Below, one piece after another: positions 16,929 through 24,818 of a stretch of DNA of 28,148 nt (its first letter is position 1; each line of letters begins with the position of its first letter). The position numbers were made by a program, and so were the translations under genes. The DNA is taken from assembly GCA_028287035.1 (NCBI GenBank), contig JAQBQL010000262.1, forward strand, positions 1 through 28,148. The letters run 5' to 3'. The notes beneath the pieces were generated by a model. The model had not been told where the DNA came from, ran no database searches, and saw nothing but the letters and a program-made list of their open reading frames with translations. The DNA comes from Labilithrix sp. (GTDB lineage: Bacteria > Myxococcota > Polyangia > Polyangiales > Polyangiaceae).

Positions 16929-19604
16929 ATGCTGAAGCCTGGCGAGACCGTCGGCCCCTACGAGATCCGCGGCTTTCTCGGCCAGGGCGGGATGGGCCAG
17001 GTCTACAAGGCGTTCGACCCCCGGCTCGAGCGCACCGTCGCCCTCAAGGTGATCGTCGTGCCCGACCGGGACGTGCAGGCCGACTCCGAGCGGCTCGCGT
17101 CCGAGTTCTCGTCGCGTCTCCTCCGCGAGGCGCGCGCCGTCGCCTCGCTCAGTCACCCCAACATCGTCGGCATCTACGACGTCGGGGAGTCCCACGGGCG
17201 CCTCTACCTGGCCATGGAGTACGTGGTCGGCACCACGATCCGCGCGCTCGCCTCGGCCGGCGACGTGCCGCTCGCGCGCCGGCTCCGCTGGTTGGTCGAT
17301 GCCGCGCGCGCGCTCGACGTGGCGCACCGCGCCGGCCTCGTCCATCGCGACGTCAAGCCCGAGAACGTGATGATCCGCGAGGACGGCGCGGTGAAGGTGC
17401 TCGACTTCGGCATCGCGCGGCGCACCGTGACCGCCGAGGGCGCCGACCAGCAGCAGCTCGACACGGTGACGGGCGGCGGCGCGATCACCGGCACGCCGGT
17501 CTACATGTCGCCCGAGCAGATCAAGGGACGCGACGTCGACGCGCGGAGCGACCAGTTCGCGTGGGGGGTCATGGCCTACGAGATCCTCGTCGGCGAGCGG
17601 CCGTGGCCCGACAACGGTGACGTCCTCGCGCTCGTCGCGAAGGTCCTCACCGATGCGCCGCCGCCGCTGCGCGCCCGCGTGCCCGAGCTCCCGCAGCCGG
17701 TCGAGGACACCATCCTGCGCACGCTCTCCAAGGAGCCGCATGCGCGCTTCGCGTCGATGGCGGACGTGGCCGACGTGCTCGAGCCGTATGCCCTCCAGAC
17801 CACCGGCGCCGATCGGGTGCGCATCACGCCGCGCGTGAGCGACTCGCCAGCCGCCGACCCGAGCGCCTTCGCGGCGACGACGCGCGTGCCGATCAGCGTC
17901 TCGGTGCCGGCTCCCGCGGAGGGCGGCGCCCGATCCGTCACGGCCCGGACCGAGAAACCGGGAGCCACCCCGCGGAAGGCGGCGCAGCTCGCCCTGCCCC
18001 TCGCGCTGCTCGGCGCGCTCGTGGCGGTGGTGGTGGTGGTCCGCCGGAGGCCGGTGCCGCTCGCGCCCGGCGCGCCGCGTCCTCTGTCGACCGTCGCCGA
18101 GGCCGAGACCTCCTACAAGGACGCGATGCAGCTCTGGCACGACGGCGCGACCGCCAAGGCGCGTACGTCGCTGAGGAAGGCGGTCGACCTCGATCCGCAG
18201 TTCGCGGCGGCGCATCTCGAGCTCGCCATCCAGACCGTGCAGGACGATCCGTCCGGCGCCCAGGCGTCCTTCCAGAGCGCGTTCGAGCACCGCCAGATGC
18301 TCCTCCCACGCGACAGCGCCATGCTCGAGGCGAGCGAGCCGTACGTGCGGCCGCGGCCCGATCTCGACGAGTGGGAGACGCGCCTCAGCGGCGCCGTGTT
18401 CCAGTACCCGCGGGACGCCGAGCTCCAGTTCTTCCTCGGCCGCGCGCGCGAGCGGAAGGGCGACGACGACGGCGCGAAGCTCGCCTACGACGCGGCCCTC
18501 CGGCTCGACGGCGGCTTCGTCCCGGCGCTCGCGGCGCTCGCCAACACCGAGCACAATCTCGGCCACGCCGCCGAGGCGCTCGCCGCCACCGATCGGTGCC
18601 TGAAGCAGTCACCGATTGCCACCACCTGCATCGAGCAGCGCTACAACCTCTTCACCGAGCGCGGCGAATGCCACCAGGCGCGCGAGGAAGCGGCGCAATG
18701 GCGAACCCTCGAGCCTGGATCGGCCGCCGCCGCCAGCGCATTCGGCCGCGCGCTCTATGCCGACGGCGCGCCGCGTCCCGGCGTCGAGGAGGCGCTCTCG
18801 CGCGGGTGGGCGCTCCAGCCGCCCGCGCGGAAAGAGCAGAGTGAGCGCTGGGATCGCATGTTCCTCGCCATGGTCGACGGCGAGCTCGCGAAGGCCGACG
18901 ATCTCGCGAAGCAGTACGAGGCGGACCTCGGCGCGTCGGCCGACCAGTACGACCACGCGCAGCCCTCGCTCGTCCGCGTCAACATGCTCTACGAGAGCGA
19001 CCGGCTGGAGGAGGCGGGAAAGGCCGCTCACTCGTTCCTCGATCGCATGGATGCGTGGGCGCCCTACGCGTTCGCCAGCGATCCGAGCATCATGTTCTAC
19101 GAGCCGCTCTACCGGGCCGGCGAGATCAAGAAGCCGGAGCTCGACAAGCGCCGCACGCAGTGGAACGAGCGCGAACGCCAGCGCCTCGCCGGCGGCGACA
19201 AGAGCCCGCGCGCCGCCTGGAACGCGTGGAACACCGTCTACGGCAGCTTCGCGGAGACGAAGGAGGAGGCGCAGGAGGCGCTCGCGCGCATGCCCGATCT
19301 TCCGCTGCCGGTCGGCTCGCGGCGCGCGGTGTCGCTCGACTTCGCGGTCGGCAAGGTCCACGCGCTGCTCGGGCACCCGCGGGAGGCGCTTCCTTCGCTC
19401 GAGCGCGTCACGCAGACGTGCTCGGCGTTCGACTCCGCGATCGTGGTCACGCGCGCCCACTACTACGTGGGCGTCGCGTCCGAGGCGAAGGGCGACCGGA
19501 CCGCAGCCAAGGCCGCCTACCAGCAGGTGGTGGCGACGTGGCCCGCGGGCACGCCGTCACGCACCGTTCGCCTGGCGAGCGCGCGGCTGCGCGCGCTCGA
19601 CTAG
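16929..19604 (+). CDS. Transmembrane Ser/Thr protein kinase with TPR-like C-terminal region
   Basis: This 891-residue Hanks-type kinase phosphorylates Ser/Thr on unknown targets. The kinase domain spans about 10-285: GQGGMG P-loop (18-23), Lys40 in VALKV, Glu67 in LREAR, HRDVKPEN (139-146), DFGIA (159-163) and GTPVYMSPEQ (188-197). A Pro/Ser/Thr linker follows (290-350), then one membrane helix (353-371) ending in VRRRP. The remaining 500 residues are helical and TPR-like (repeated Ala/Leu-rich pairs such as AAAHLELAIQT and FVPALAALANTEHNLG), probably outside the membrane. I place the start at ATG 16929 because LKPGETVGPYEI is the normal opening of such kinases. An in-frame GTG at 16851 and ATG at 16878 would add non-conserved residues. 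Kinase-TPR proteins are common in myxobacteria. Confidence 0.93.
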   Translation: MLKPGETVGPYEIRGFLGQGGMGQVYKAFDPRLERTVALKVIVVPDRDVQADSERLASEFSSRLLREARAVASLSHPNIVGIYDVGESHGRLYLAMEYVVGTTIRALASAGDVPLARRLRWLVDAARALDVAHRAGLVHRDVKPENVMIREDGAVKVLDFGIARRTVTAEGADQQQLDTVTGGGAITGTPVYMSPEQIKGRDVDARSDQFAWGVMAYEILVGERPWPDNGDVLALVAKVLTDAPPPLRARVPELPQPVEDTILRTLSKEPHARFASMADVADVLEPYALQTTGADRVRITPRVSDSPAADPSAFAATTRVPISVSVPAPAEGGARSVTARTEKPGATPRKAAQLALPLALLGALVAVVVVVRRRPVPLAPGAPRPLSTVAEAETSYKDAMQLWHDGATAKARTSLRKAVDLDPQFAAAHLELAIQTVQDDPSGAQASFQSAFEHRQMLLPRDSAMLEASEPYVRPRPDLDEWETRLSGAVFQYPRDAELQFFLGRARERKGDDDGAKLAYDAALRLDGGFVPALAALANTEHNLGHAAEALAATDRCLKQSPIATTCIEQRYNLFTERGECHQAREEAAQWRTLEPGSAAAASAFGRALYADGAPRPGVEEALSRGWALQPPARKEQSERWDRMFLAMVDGELAKADDLAKQYEADLGASADQYDHAQPSLVRVNMLYESDRLEEAGKAAHSFLDRMDAWAPYAFASDPSIMFYEPLYRAGEIKKPELDKRRTQWNERERQRLAGGDKSPRAAWNAWNTVYGSFAETKEEAQEALARMPDLPLPVGSRRAVSLDFAVGKVHALLGHPREALPSLERVTQTCSAFDSAIVVTRAHYYVGVASEAKGDRTAAKAAYQQVVATWPAGTPSRTVRLASARLRALD

Positions 19605-19614
19605 GAGCCGCTCC

Positions 19615-20196
19615 TCAGCGCTTGCTCTTGCCGGCCTTGCGGCCGCCGCCACGCTTGCCGCCGCCGGTCGACCCGCCGCCGGAGCCGGCCGCGAAGTAGG
19701 TCGTCGCGCGCTTCTGGCCCGACTTCGTGATGCGGCCGGCCTCGAGCGCCTCGGCGAGGGGGCGCGGAAGCTCCTTCGCCTCGACGCCGAGCGTCTCGCG
19801 GATCTGCTCGGCGCGGAGGCCCGCGGCAGACTTCGCGAGGGCCGACACGATCGAGTCGATCATCTGCGAGATGTCGCCGGCCGACCGACGACCGAGGCGA
19901 CCGCCGCGGCCACGCTTGGCCGCGCGGCCCGCGCCGGAGCTACCGCCGCCGCCGCTGTTGCTGCTGCTGCTGGACGCCGAGGGGCTCTCCGCGCCGGCGG
20001 AGGAAGCGCGGCGGGGGCGACCCGGGCCACGACGGGCGGAGCCGGAGCCGGAAGCGGAGGAGGACGCCGAGGCCGATGCGGCAGCGCCGCCTGCGACCGC
20101 GACGAGCTCGTCGATCGAGGCGCTGCGGAGCGCGTCCAGAACGCTGGTGGCGAACTGGGAAGCAAGGGCCTCGATCGTGGTGCGGAGATTGCTCAT
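19615..20196 (-). CDS. AT-hook, low-complexity DNA-binding protein with winged-helix-like C-terminal segment
   Basis: This 193-residue basic protein is probably a chromosome-associated factor. Residues 1-38 are a helical head (MSNLRTTIEALASQFATSV). Residues 40-105 are Ser/Ala/Gly-rich with an AT-hook-like RRGPGRPRR (about 54-62) and a second basic patch (KRGRGGRLGRR). Residues 106-167 resemble a small helix-turn-helix or winged domain (DSIVSALAKSAAGLRAEQI, then KELPRPLAEALEAGRI). The last 25 residues are Gly/Lys/Arg-rich. It converges on the kinase gene with 10 bp between stops. Upstream TTGCCA (20230-20235) and TAATGC (20206-20211) on this strand, 18 bp apart, could be its promoter, though weak. 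The DNA-binding role is inferred from composition and motifs. Confidence 0.8.
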   Translation of the reverse strand: MSNLRTTIEALASQFATSVLDALRSASIDELVAVAGGAAASASASSSASGSGSARRGPGRPRRASSAGAESPSASSSSSNSGGGGSSGAGRAAKRGRGGRLGRRSAGDISQMIDSIVSALAKSAAGLRAEQIRETLGVEAKELPRPLAEALEAGRITKSGQKRATTYFAAGSGGGSTGGGKRGGGRKAGKSKR

Positions 20197-20257
20197 GGGA
20201 CTAAGGCATTACGGCAATTGCCCGTTCGCTGGCAATCAAATTCCAAGTAGGAGTCGC

Positions 20258-20292
20258 TTGCAGATCCGGAGGAACGGACTCCGTTTCTGCAA
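20258..20292 (-). terminator. 35-nt hairpin just downstream of tRNA-Leu
   Basis: TTGCAGA pairs with TCTGCAA, and inside a symmetric 2-by-2 internal loop CGGAG pairs with CTCCG around a 7-nt loop. It begins five bases after the encoded CCA of the tRNA on the minus strand and lacks a T-tract. It could end the tRNA transcript or guide 3'-end processing. Confidence 0.45.
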
Positions 20293-20297
20293 TCCCC

Positions 20298-20383
20298 TGG
20301 TACCGAAGGAGGGACTCGAACCCTCACGTACTTTCGTACGGCGGATTTTGAATCCGCTGCGTCTACCGTTCCGCCACTTCGGC
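20298..20383 (-). tRNA. tRNA-Leu (CAA anticodon)
   Basis: This is an 86-nt class II tRNA read on the minus strand with CCA encoded. The anticodon arm is GCGGA-TTCAAAA-TCCGC, giving anticodon CAA, which decodes UUG. A long variable arm (CGTACGAAAGTACGT) and discriminator A73 fit leucine. The T arm is GAGGG-TTCGAGT-CCCTC. The acceptor stem GCCGAAG pairs with CTTCGGT, so position 1-72 is a G-U wobble rather than the usual G-C. TTG codons should be rare in so GC-rich a genome, and the anticodon is specific for them. Confidence 0.96.
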
Positions 20384-20482
20384 CGAAGCCGCTGAACTGC
20401 TAGCAGAACGAGCGGCCTTTCTCTAGCGGCTGATTGCCAATGGTGCGCCGTGCCGCCCCTTTCGTCGTATGCTTGGTGGGTC

Positions 20483-21385
20483 ATGACGCTCTCCCGTCGC
20501 TCGTTTTTCCCGGTCCTCGCCTCGGCTGTCGCGTGCGTCGCGTGCCTCGCGCTCGGGCCGGCGCTGCTCCTGCCCGGCTGCAAGGACAAGGGCAAGGCGA
20601 GCGCGGAAGAGGCCCGGACGAACGCCCGGTTCCTGAGCGAGCTCGCCGAGAAGGACGTGGCGGAGATCGAGCGGGGGCTGCCGGAGGGCGCGAAGCGGAT
20701 GGCCGCCCAGCTCGCGAAGGAGAAAGACCCCGATCCCAGGGCGGCCTCGTCCCAGGTGCGCTCGGCATTGCTGAAGATGCGCCAGCAGGTTCCGGATCTC
20801 GGGGTCGCCAAATCGACGTTCTTCGCGTTCACCGACGACAAGGGCATCGCGATCCGCAACGACCTCGAGCAGGACACGATGGCCGGAAAGGACGTGGTCG
20901 GCGCGTATCCCGACTTCAAGCGCGCCCTCGCCGGCGAGCCCTTCGTCGCGACGCAGGGCACGTTCCCGGGCGTGCCGAATCCGATCGGTCCCGACAAGGA
21001 ATGGGTCGCGGCGGTGCCCGTGAAGCGCGAGGACGGGACCCTGAGTGGACTCCTCGTCACCGGGTGGACGTACCGGCGCTTCGCCTATCACCTGCAGGAG
21101 GCGCTGAAGCGCGAGCTGCAGGACCGGCTGCTGCGCGAGAGCGACAAGGGCAAGCTGCCGGTGCTCTACGTCTTCCTCTTCGACAAGGCAGGCGTCTACG
21201 GCGCGCGCGGCACGCCGCCGGTCAACGAGAAGGCGCTCCACGGGCTCGACCTCGTCGGCAAGACGAACGCCGGGCCTGCGGACGCGCCGATCGACCTCGA
21301 GGACCGTCCCTTCGGGTGGGCCGCGATCCGCGTCGCGAAGCTCGGTCCCGACGTCGGGATCGTCGTTCTCCGCAGCGAGATCTAG
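20483..21385 (+). CDS. Predicted lipoprotein with tandem Cache/PAS-like sensor domains
   Basis: This 300-residue protein has a signal with SRRSFF, a hydrophobic stretch and LLPGC (Cys33), so it is likely lipid-anchored outside the cytoplasm. After a helical segment (about 40-110) come two PAS/Cache-like units. One is near 113-200 (TFFAFTDDKGIAIRNDLEQ, GKDVVGAYPDF, WVAAVPVK, GLLVTGWTYRRF). The other is near 230-300 (PVLYVFLFDKAGVYG, GLDLVGKT, FGWAAIRVAKLG). Such domains normally form the sensing part of chemoreceptors or kinases, but no transmitter or membrane helix follows here. The ATG at 20483 fits the signal and GGTGGG precedes it; an earlier frame start at 20450 is less likely. The stop interlocks with that of the opposite gene. 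The ligand and partner are unknown. Confidence 0.8.
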   Translation: MTLSRRSFFPVLASAVACVACLALGPALLLPGCKDKGKASAEEARTNARFLSELAEKDVAEIERGLPEGAKRMAAQLAKEKDPDPRAASSQVRSALLKMRQQVPDLGVAKSTFFAFTDDKGIAIRNDLEQDTMAGKDVVGAYPDFKRALAGEPFVATQGTFPGVPNPIGPDKEWVAAVPVKREDGTLSGLLVTGWTYRRFAYHLQEALKRELQDRLLRESDKGKLPVLYVFLFDKAGVYGARGTPPVNEKALHGLDLVGKTNAGPADAPIDLEDRPFGWAAIRVAKLGPDVGIVVLRSEI

Positions 21386-21636
21386 GGATCCGGCGGCGCG
21401 TCCTCGCGCGGGCGGTCCGAGTCGCGCGGGCGGTCCGAGCCGACGCGACCGAGGCGGTGGAGCGCGAAGATGCCGACCGCCCACGCGCCGAGCACGAGCG
21501 CTCCGCCCGTGGTGCGGTCGAGCGAGCCGGCGATCGCGAGCCCGACGACGGTGGCGGCGATGGCGACGAACAGCGGCCGCTTCGCCCGCTCGAAGGCAGC
21601 GTCTCCGCGATCACCACCGGGTTCGTGCGCGGGCAT
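21382..21636 (-). CDS. Small two-helix membrane protein of unknown function
   Basis: This 84-residue product starts with a charged N-terminus (MPAHEPGGDRGDAAFERAKR). Two hydrophobic helices (about 22-40 and 46-61) follow, joined by a short DRT turn. A charged Arg/Asp/Pro tail carries SDRPRD-SDRPRE, encoded by an 18-bp tandem repeat (21404-21439). GGTGAG precedes the ATG at 21636; GTG 21645 is an alternative start. It ends inside the last codon of the sensor lipoprotein gene and diverges from the phosphatase gene. I do not recognise a family; the coding call rests on the helices, start site and fit between neighbours. Confidence 0.65.
   Translation of the reverse strand: MPAHEPGGDRGDAAFERAKRPLFVAIAATVVGLAIAGSLDRTTGGALVLGAWAVGIFALHRLGRVGSDRPRDSDRPREDAPPDP
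21404..21439. repeat. 18-bp tandem direct repeat (two copies)
   Basis: TCGCGCGGGCGGTCCGAG occurs twice back to back. It lies inside the tail of the small membrane protein gene and encodes the doubled SDRPR motif. Copy number may vary between strains. Confidence 0.9.
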
Positions 21637-21682
21637 CTCGCTCACCCGCGTTGCTCTAGCACACGCGTGATAGAAGGAGGCT

Positions 21683-23323
21683 GTGCCGCGGTTCGCAGCG
21701 CTCGATCTGGGGTCCAACGCCCTCCGCCTCCGCATCGTGGAGGCGCACCAGACCGGCGTGCCTTCGCGCGAGCAGCTCGAGCTCCTCCCCGACGCCCCGA
21801 ACACGTTCCGCGAGGTCCAGTCGCTGCGGGCGCCCGTGCGGCTCGGGAGCGAGGTGTTCGTGACCGGCCGCCTCGCCGCGAGCTCGATCGGCCAGGCCTG
21901 TCAGGCCCTCCGCGAGTTCCGGGCCGCCATGGACGCGGCGAAGGTGGATGCTTACCGCGCCACGGCGACGAGCGCGGTGCGCGAGGCGCAGAACCGCGCC
22001 ACCCTCGTCGAGCGCGCGCGCCGCGAGGCGGGCATCGAGCTCGAGATCATCGAGGGCGTCGAGGAGGCGCGGCTCATCCAGCTCGCCGTCGTGCGGCGGC
22101 TCGGGCTCTCCGACAAGCGGGTCCTCCTCGTCGACGTCGGCGGCGGCTCGACCGAGCTCACGTACCTCGATCGCGGCCGGAACGCGTTCGCGATGTCGCT
22201 GCCGGTCGGCACGGTGCGCCTCCTCGAGACGTACCTGCGCGGCTCGAAGACCGTCGACCCGGTGCGCCAGAAGCTCCTCGTCGAGGGCGTCGACCGCGCG
22301 CTCGCCGAGGCCGTGCCCCACCTGCGCAAGGTGCCCTTCGAGCTGGTGGTCGGAACGGGCGGGAGCATCGACACGCTCGCCGACCTCTGCCCGGTACCGG
22401 GCGGCTTCGCCGGTCATCCGCGGGCCGTCGACATGGCCGGCGCGCGCGCCCTGCTGACGAGGCTCTTCGGCCTCACCGTCGAGCAGCGGCGCGAGGCCTA
22501 CGGGCTCCGTCCCGATCGCGCCGATACCATCGTCCCCGCGACGTCGATCTTCGTCCGGGTCGCGGAGCTCTTCAAGGCGACGGCCATGGTCGCGCCGGGG
22601 GTCGGGCTGAAGGAGGGCATCCTCGAGGAGCTCGTCGACAAGCACTTCGACCGCTGGGACAAGGAGTCGGAGACGCGCACCGTCATCGACGCGTGCATCC
22701 GTCTCGGTAACCGCTACGGCTTCGATCAGGCGCACGGCGAGCTCGTCGCAGGCTTCGCGACCTCGCTCTTCGACGACATGACCGAGGTGCACCAGCTCGG
22801 CGAGCGGGAGCGCCTCATCCTGCGCGCCGCGGCGGTGCTGCACGACGTCGGCGACTACGTCCGTTACGACGGTCACCACAAGCACTCGTTCTACCTCATC
22901 GCGCACTCCGACATCATGGGGCTGACGCGCGAGGAGCGGTCGCTCGTCGCCAACATCGCGCGCTACCACCGCAAGAGCCCGCCCGATCCTGCGCACCCGA
23001 ACTTCCGCGAGCTCGACAAGGATGGCCGCTCGAAGGTGCGAAGCCTGGCGGCGATCCTGCGCATCGCCGACGCGCTCGATCGCGAGCACCTCGGCAAGGT
23101 CCAGGGGGTGCGCGCCGAGATCGACGGGGCGCGCCGCCGTCTCGTCCTCCACGTCGCGGGCGAGGAGGAGCGGGAGCTCGAGGAGTGGACCGTCCGCGCG
23201 AAGTCCGAGATGCTGCGCGACGTGTTCGACCTCGAGGTGAGCATCGCGGGCGGCTCGCCGCGCTCGGTGCGGCCCGAGCCGTCGGCCCCGCCCGCATCGC
23301 GCCCGCCGACGAAGCAATGGTAG
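21683..23323 (+). CDS. Ppx/GppA family phosphatase (exopolyphosphatase-like) with HD region
   Basis: This 546-residue protein belongs to the ASKHA-fold Ppx/GppA family, which releases phosphate from polyphosphate or converts pppGpp to ppGpp. The N-terminal module shows ALDLGSNALRLRI (6-18), ATATSAVREAQN, IIEGVEEARLI, VLLVDVGGGSTEL (phosphate 2 loop) and VVGTGGSIDTLA. The C-terminal module has an HD pair (LHDVGDYV, His387) and HHKHS (398-402), as in longer Ppx proteins. The start is a GTG at 21683 with AAGGAGG (21674-21680) only two bases away, a tight spacing. No other in-frame start fits. The Pro/Ser-rich tail (about 520-546) is not conserved. Exopolyphosphatase and pppGpp hydrolase cannot be told apart here. 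The next gene starts 14 bp later. Confidence 0.92.
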   Translation: MPRFAALDLGSNALRLRIVEAHQTGVPSREQLELLPDAPNTFREVQSLRAPVRLGSEVFVTGRLAASSIGQACQALREFRAAMDAAKVDAYRATATSAVREAQNRATLVERARREAGIELEIIEGVEEARLIQLAVVRRLGLSDKRVLLVDVGGGSTELTYLDRGRNAFAMSLPVGTVRLLETYLRGSKTVDPVRQKLLVEGVDRALAEAVPHLRKVPFELVVGTGGSIDTLADLCPVPGGFAGHPRAVDMAGARALLTRLFGLTVEQRREAYGLRPDRADTIVPATSIFVRVAELFKATAMVAPGVGLKEGILEELVDKHFDRWDKESETRTVIDACIRLGNRYGFDQAHGELVAGFATSLFDDMTEVHQLGERERLILRAAAVLHDVGDYVRYDGHHKHSFYLIAHSDIMGLTREERSLVANIARYHRKSPPDPAHPNFRELDKDGRSKVRSLAAILRIADALDREHLGKVQGVRAEIDGARRRLVLHVAGEEERELEEWTVRAKSEMLRDVFDLEVSIAGGSPRSVRPEPSAPPASRPPTKQW

Positions 23324-23337
23324 GCTGCGCGGGCTCC

Positions 23338-23994
23338 ATGCCGACGGCCGGACACCTCGCTCGCCTGCGCGCGCACGTCACCGGTGCAGCGCTCCTCGTC
23401 GCCGCGGCCGCCGCGGCCGGGTGCAGCGGCGGATCGGTCCCGGACCCGCGCTCCGCGGCCGACGCCTACGCGAAGGCCGCCGCGCGCGGGGATGCCGACG
23501 CGATCTACGGGATGATGACGACCGCCGGACAGAAGTCCCGCTCGCGCGAGGACGTGCGCCGCCTCGTGCAGGAGCAGCGCAGCGAGCTCGCCGAGCAGGC
23601 GAAGGCGGTCACCGCGAAGGACGCGCGGGTCGAGGCGACGGCGCGGCTCCGCTACGAGGACGGCGAAGAGGCGCAGCTCGACCTCCGCGACGGTCGCTTC
23701 GGGATCACCGCTTCGGGGGCGCTGCCGGGCGGCTCGCGCACGCCGGAGCAGGCGCTCGACCAGCTGCGCCGCGTGCTGGCGCGGCGCAGCTATGCAGGCC
23801 TGATGCGCGTGCTCACGCCGGGGACGCGCGCGGCCATCGAGCAGGATCTCCGCACGCTCGTGACCGGCCTCGAGCGGCCCGACACGCTCCACGTGCAGGT
23901 GACCGGCGACGCCGCGGTCGTGAGCGTCCAGGGCGGTCACACCGTGAAGCTCAGGCGCGACGGCGGCGTGTGGCGCGTCGACGACTTCGATTGA
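23338..23994 (+). CDS. Predicted lipoprotein, NTF2-like repeats possible
   Basis: This is a 218-residue exported protein. The ATG at 23338 opens a long signal (MPTAGHLARLRAHVTG, then an Ala/Val run) ending in AAAGC (Cys30). The mature part has two similar halves that start with helices (SAADAYAKAAARGDADAIYGMM and TPEQALDQLRRVLARRSYAGLM) and end in strands (AQLDLRDGRFGI and HTVKLRRDGGVWRVDDFD). That pattern resembles NTF2-like or DUF4878-type domains, which bind small ligands or act as spacers. It follows the phosphatase closely and precedes the DUF4159 gene by 28 bp, so one transcript is plausible. No function is assigned. Confidence 0.78.
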   Translation: MPTAGHLARLRAHVTGAALLVAAAAAAGCSGGSVPDPRSAADAYAKAAARGDADAIYGMMTTAGQKSRSREDVRRLVQEQRSELAEQAKAVTAKDARVEATARLRYEDGEEAQLDLRDGRFGITASGALPGGSRTPEQALDQLRRVLARRSYAGLMRVLTPGTRAAIEQDLRTLVTGLERPDTLHVQVTGDAAVVSVQGGHTVKLRRDGGVWRVDDFD

Positions 23995-24022
23995 GAAACC
24001 CACTAGAGTTCCGGAAACGCGC

Positions 24023-24808
24023 ATGAACCGCCGGCTCGCGATGATCTCCGTGTTCGTGCTCGCTGCGTGCGCGCTGGTCGTGGCGCTGCCCCGGCCGGCG
24101 CGCGCGTTCGGCGACGTCGGCGCGTTCGATCCCCGCGTCCTGCTCGTCGGCGGCATCAGCAACGCGGCGCGCCCGTCGGCCCCGGCACGGTGGTCGTGGG
24201 AGCTGGTCCAGCGAACGAGCGCGCCCGCGCGCGTGAAGCCGACCCAGGTCCGCGCCGACGATCCCGCGGTGGTCGACGCGCCGTTTCTCTATCTCAGTGG
24301 CGAGACCGCGCTCACCACGTTCACGCCCCAGGAGATCGCCGGGCTCCGCCGCTTCTTCTCGCTGGGCGGCATCCTCCTCGTCGACGACGCGGCGGCCGAC
24401 AACGACGGCTCGCTCAGCGCGTTCGGCAAGACGGCCCGCGAGCAGATCGCCCGCGTCCTGCCCGACTCGAGCCCGATCACCCTCGCCGCCGACCACGTCC
24501 TCTTCAAGACGTTCTATCTGCTCCGCCGCGCCGAGGGGCGCGTCGCCGGCACCCGGTCCCTCGACGCCATCGTGCGCGGCGGGCAGCTGCAGGTCGTCTT
24601 CTCGCAGCACGACCTCGGCGGCGCCCTCGCGCGCGGCGCGACCGGGGCGTGGGAGAATCCCGTCACGCCGGGCGGCGATCTCCAGCGCGAGCGCGCCATC
24701 CGCCTCGCCGTGAACATCGCGATGTACACGCTGTGCTCGAACTACAAGGACGACCAGGTCCACGCGCCCTTCCTCATGCGAAGGCGCGCGCTGCCGGGCG
24801 GACCTTGA
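24023..24808 (+). CDS. DUF4159 domain exported protein
   Basis: This 261-residue protein has an N-terminal signal that can be read two ways: a cleavage site after PARA (residue 28), or an early lipobox VLAAC (Cys16). The rest is a DUF4159 domain with its usual blocks: PFLYLSGETALTTFTPQEI, LRRFFSLGGILLVDDAA, REQIARVLPDSSPITL, DHVLFKTFYLL, IVRGGQLQVVFSQHDLGGAL, ERAIRLAVNIAMYTL and NYKDDQVHAPFLMRRR. The fold resembles class I glutamine amidotransferases without a clear catalytic cysteine. In myxobacteria and other phyla this domain is found beside Bat/VWA and GATase-like membrane proteins, as here: the next gene begins 10 bp downstream. Biochemical role unknown. Confidence 0.88.
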   Translation: MNRRLAMISVFVLAACALVVALPRPARAFGDVGAFDPRVLLVGGISNAARPSAPARWSWELVQRTSAPARVKPTQVRADDPAVVDAPFLYLSGETALTTFTPQEIAGLRRFFSLGGILLVDDAAADNDGSLSAFGKTAREQIARVLPDSSPITLAADHVLFKTFYLLRRAEGRVAGTRSLDAIVRGGQLQVVFSQHDLGGALARGATGAWENPVTPGGDLQRERAIRLAVNIAMYTLCSNYKDDQVHAPFLMRRRALPGGP

Positions 24809-24818
24809 GCGACCGCGC

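Noticed and set aside
20298..20383. tRNA 3' end as an integration site of a genomic island
   Set aside because: No integrase, no direct repeat of the tRNA end elsewhere in the window, and no change in base composition was seen on either side.
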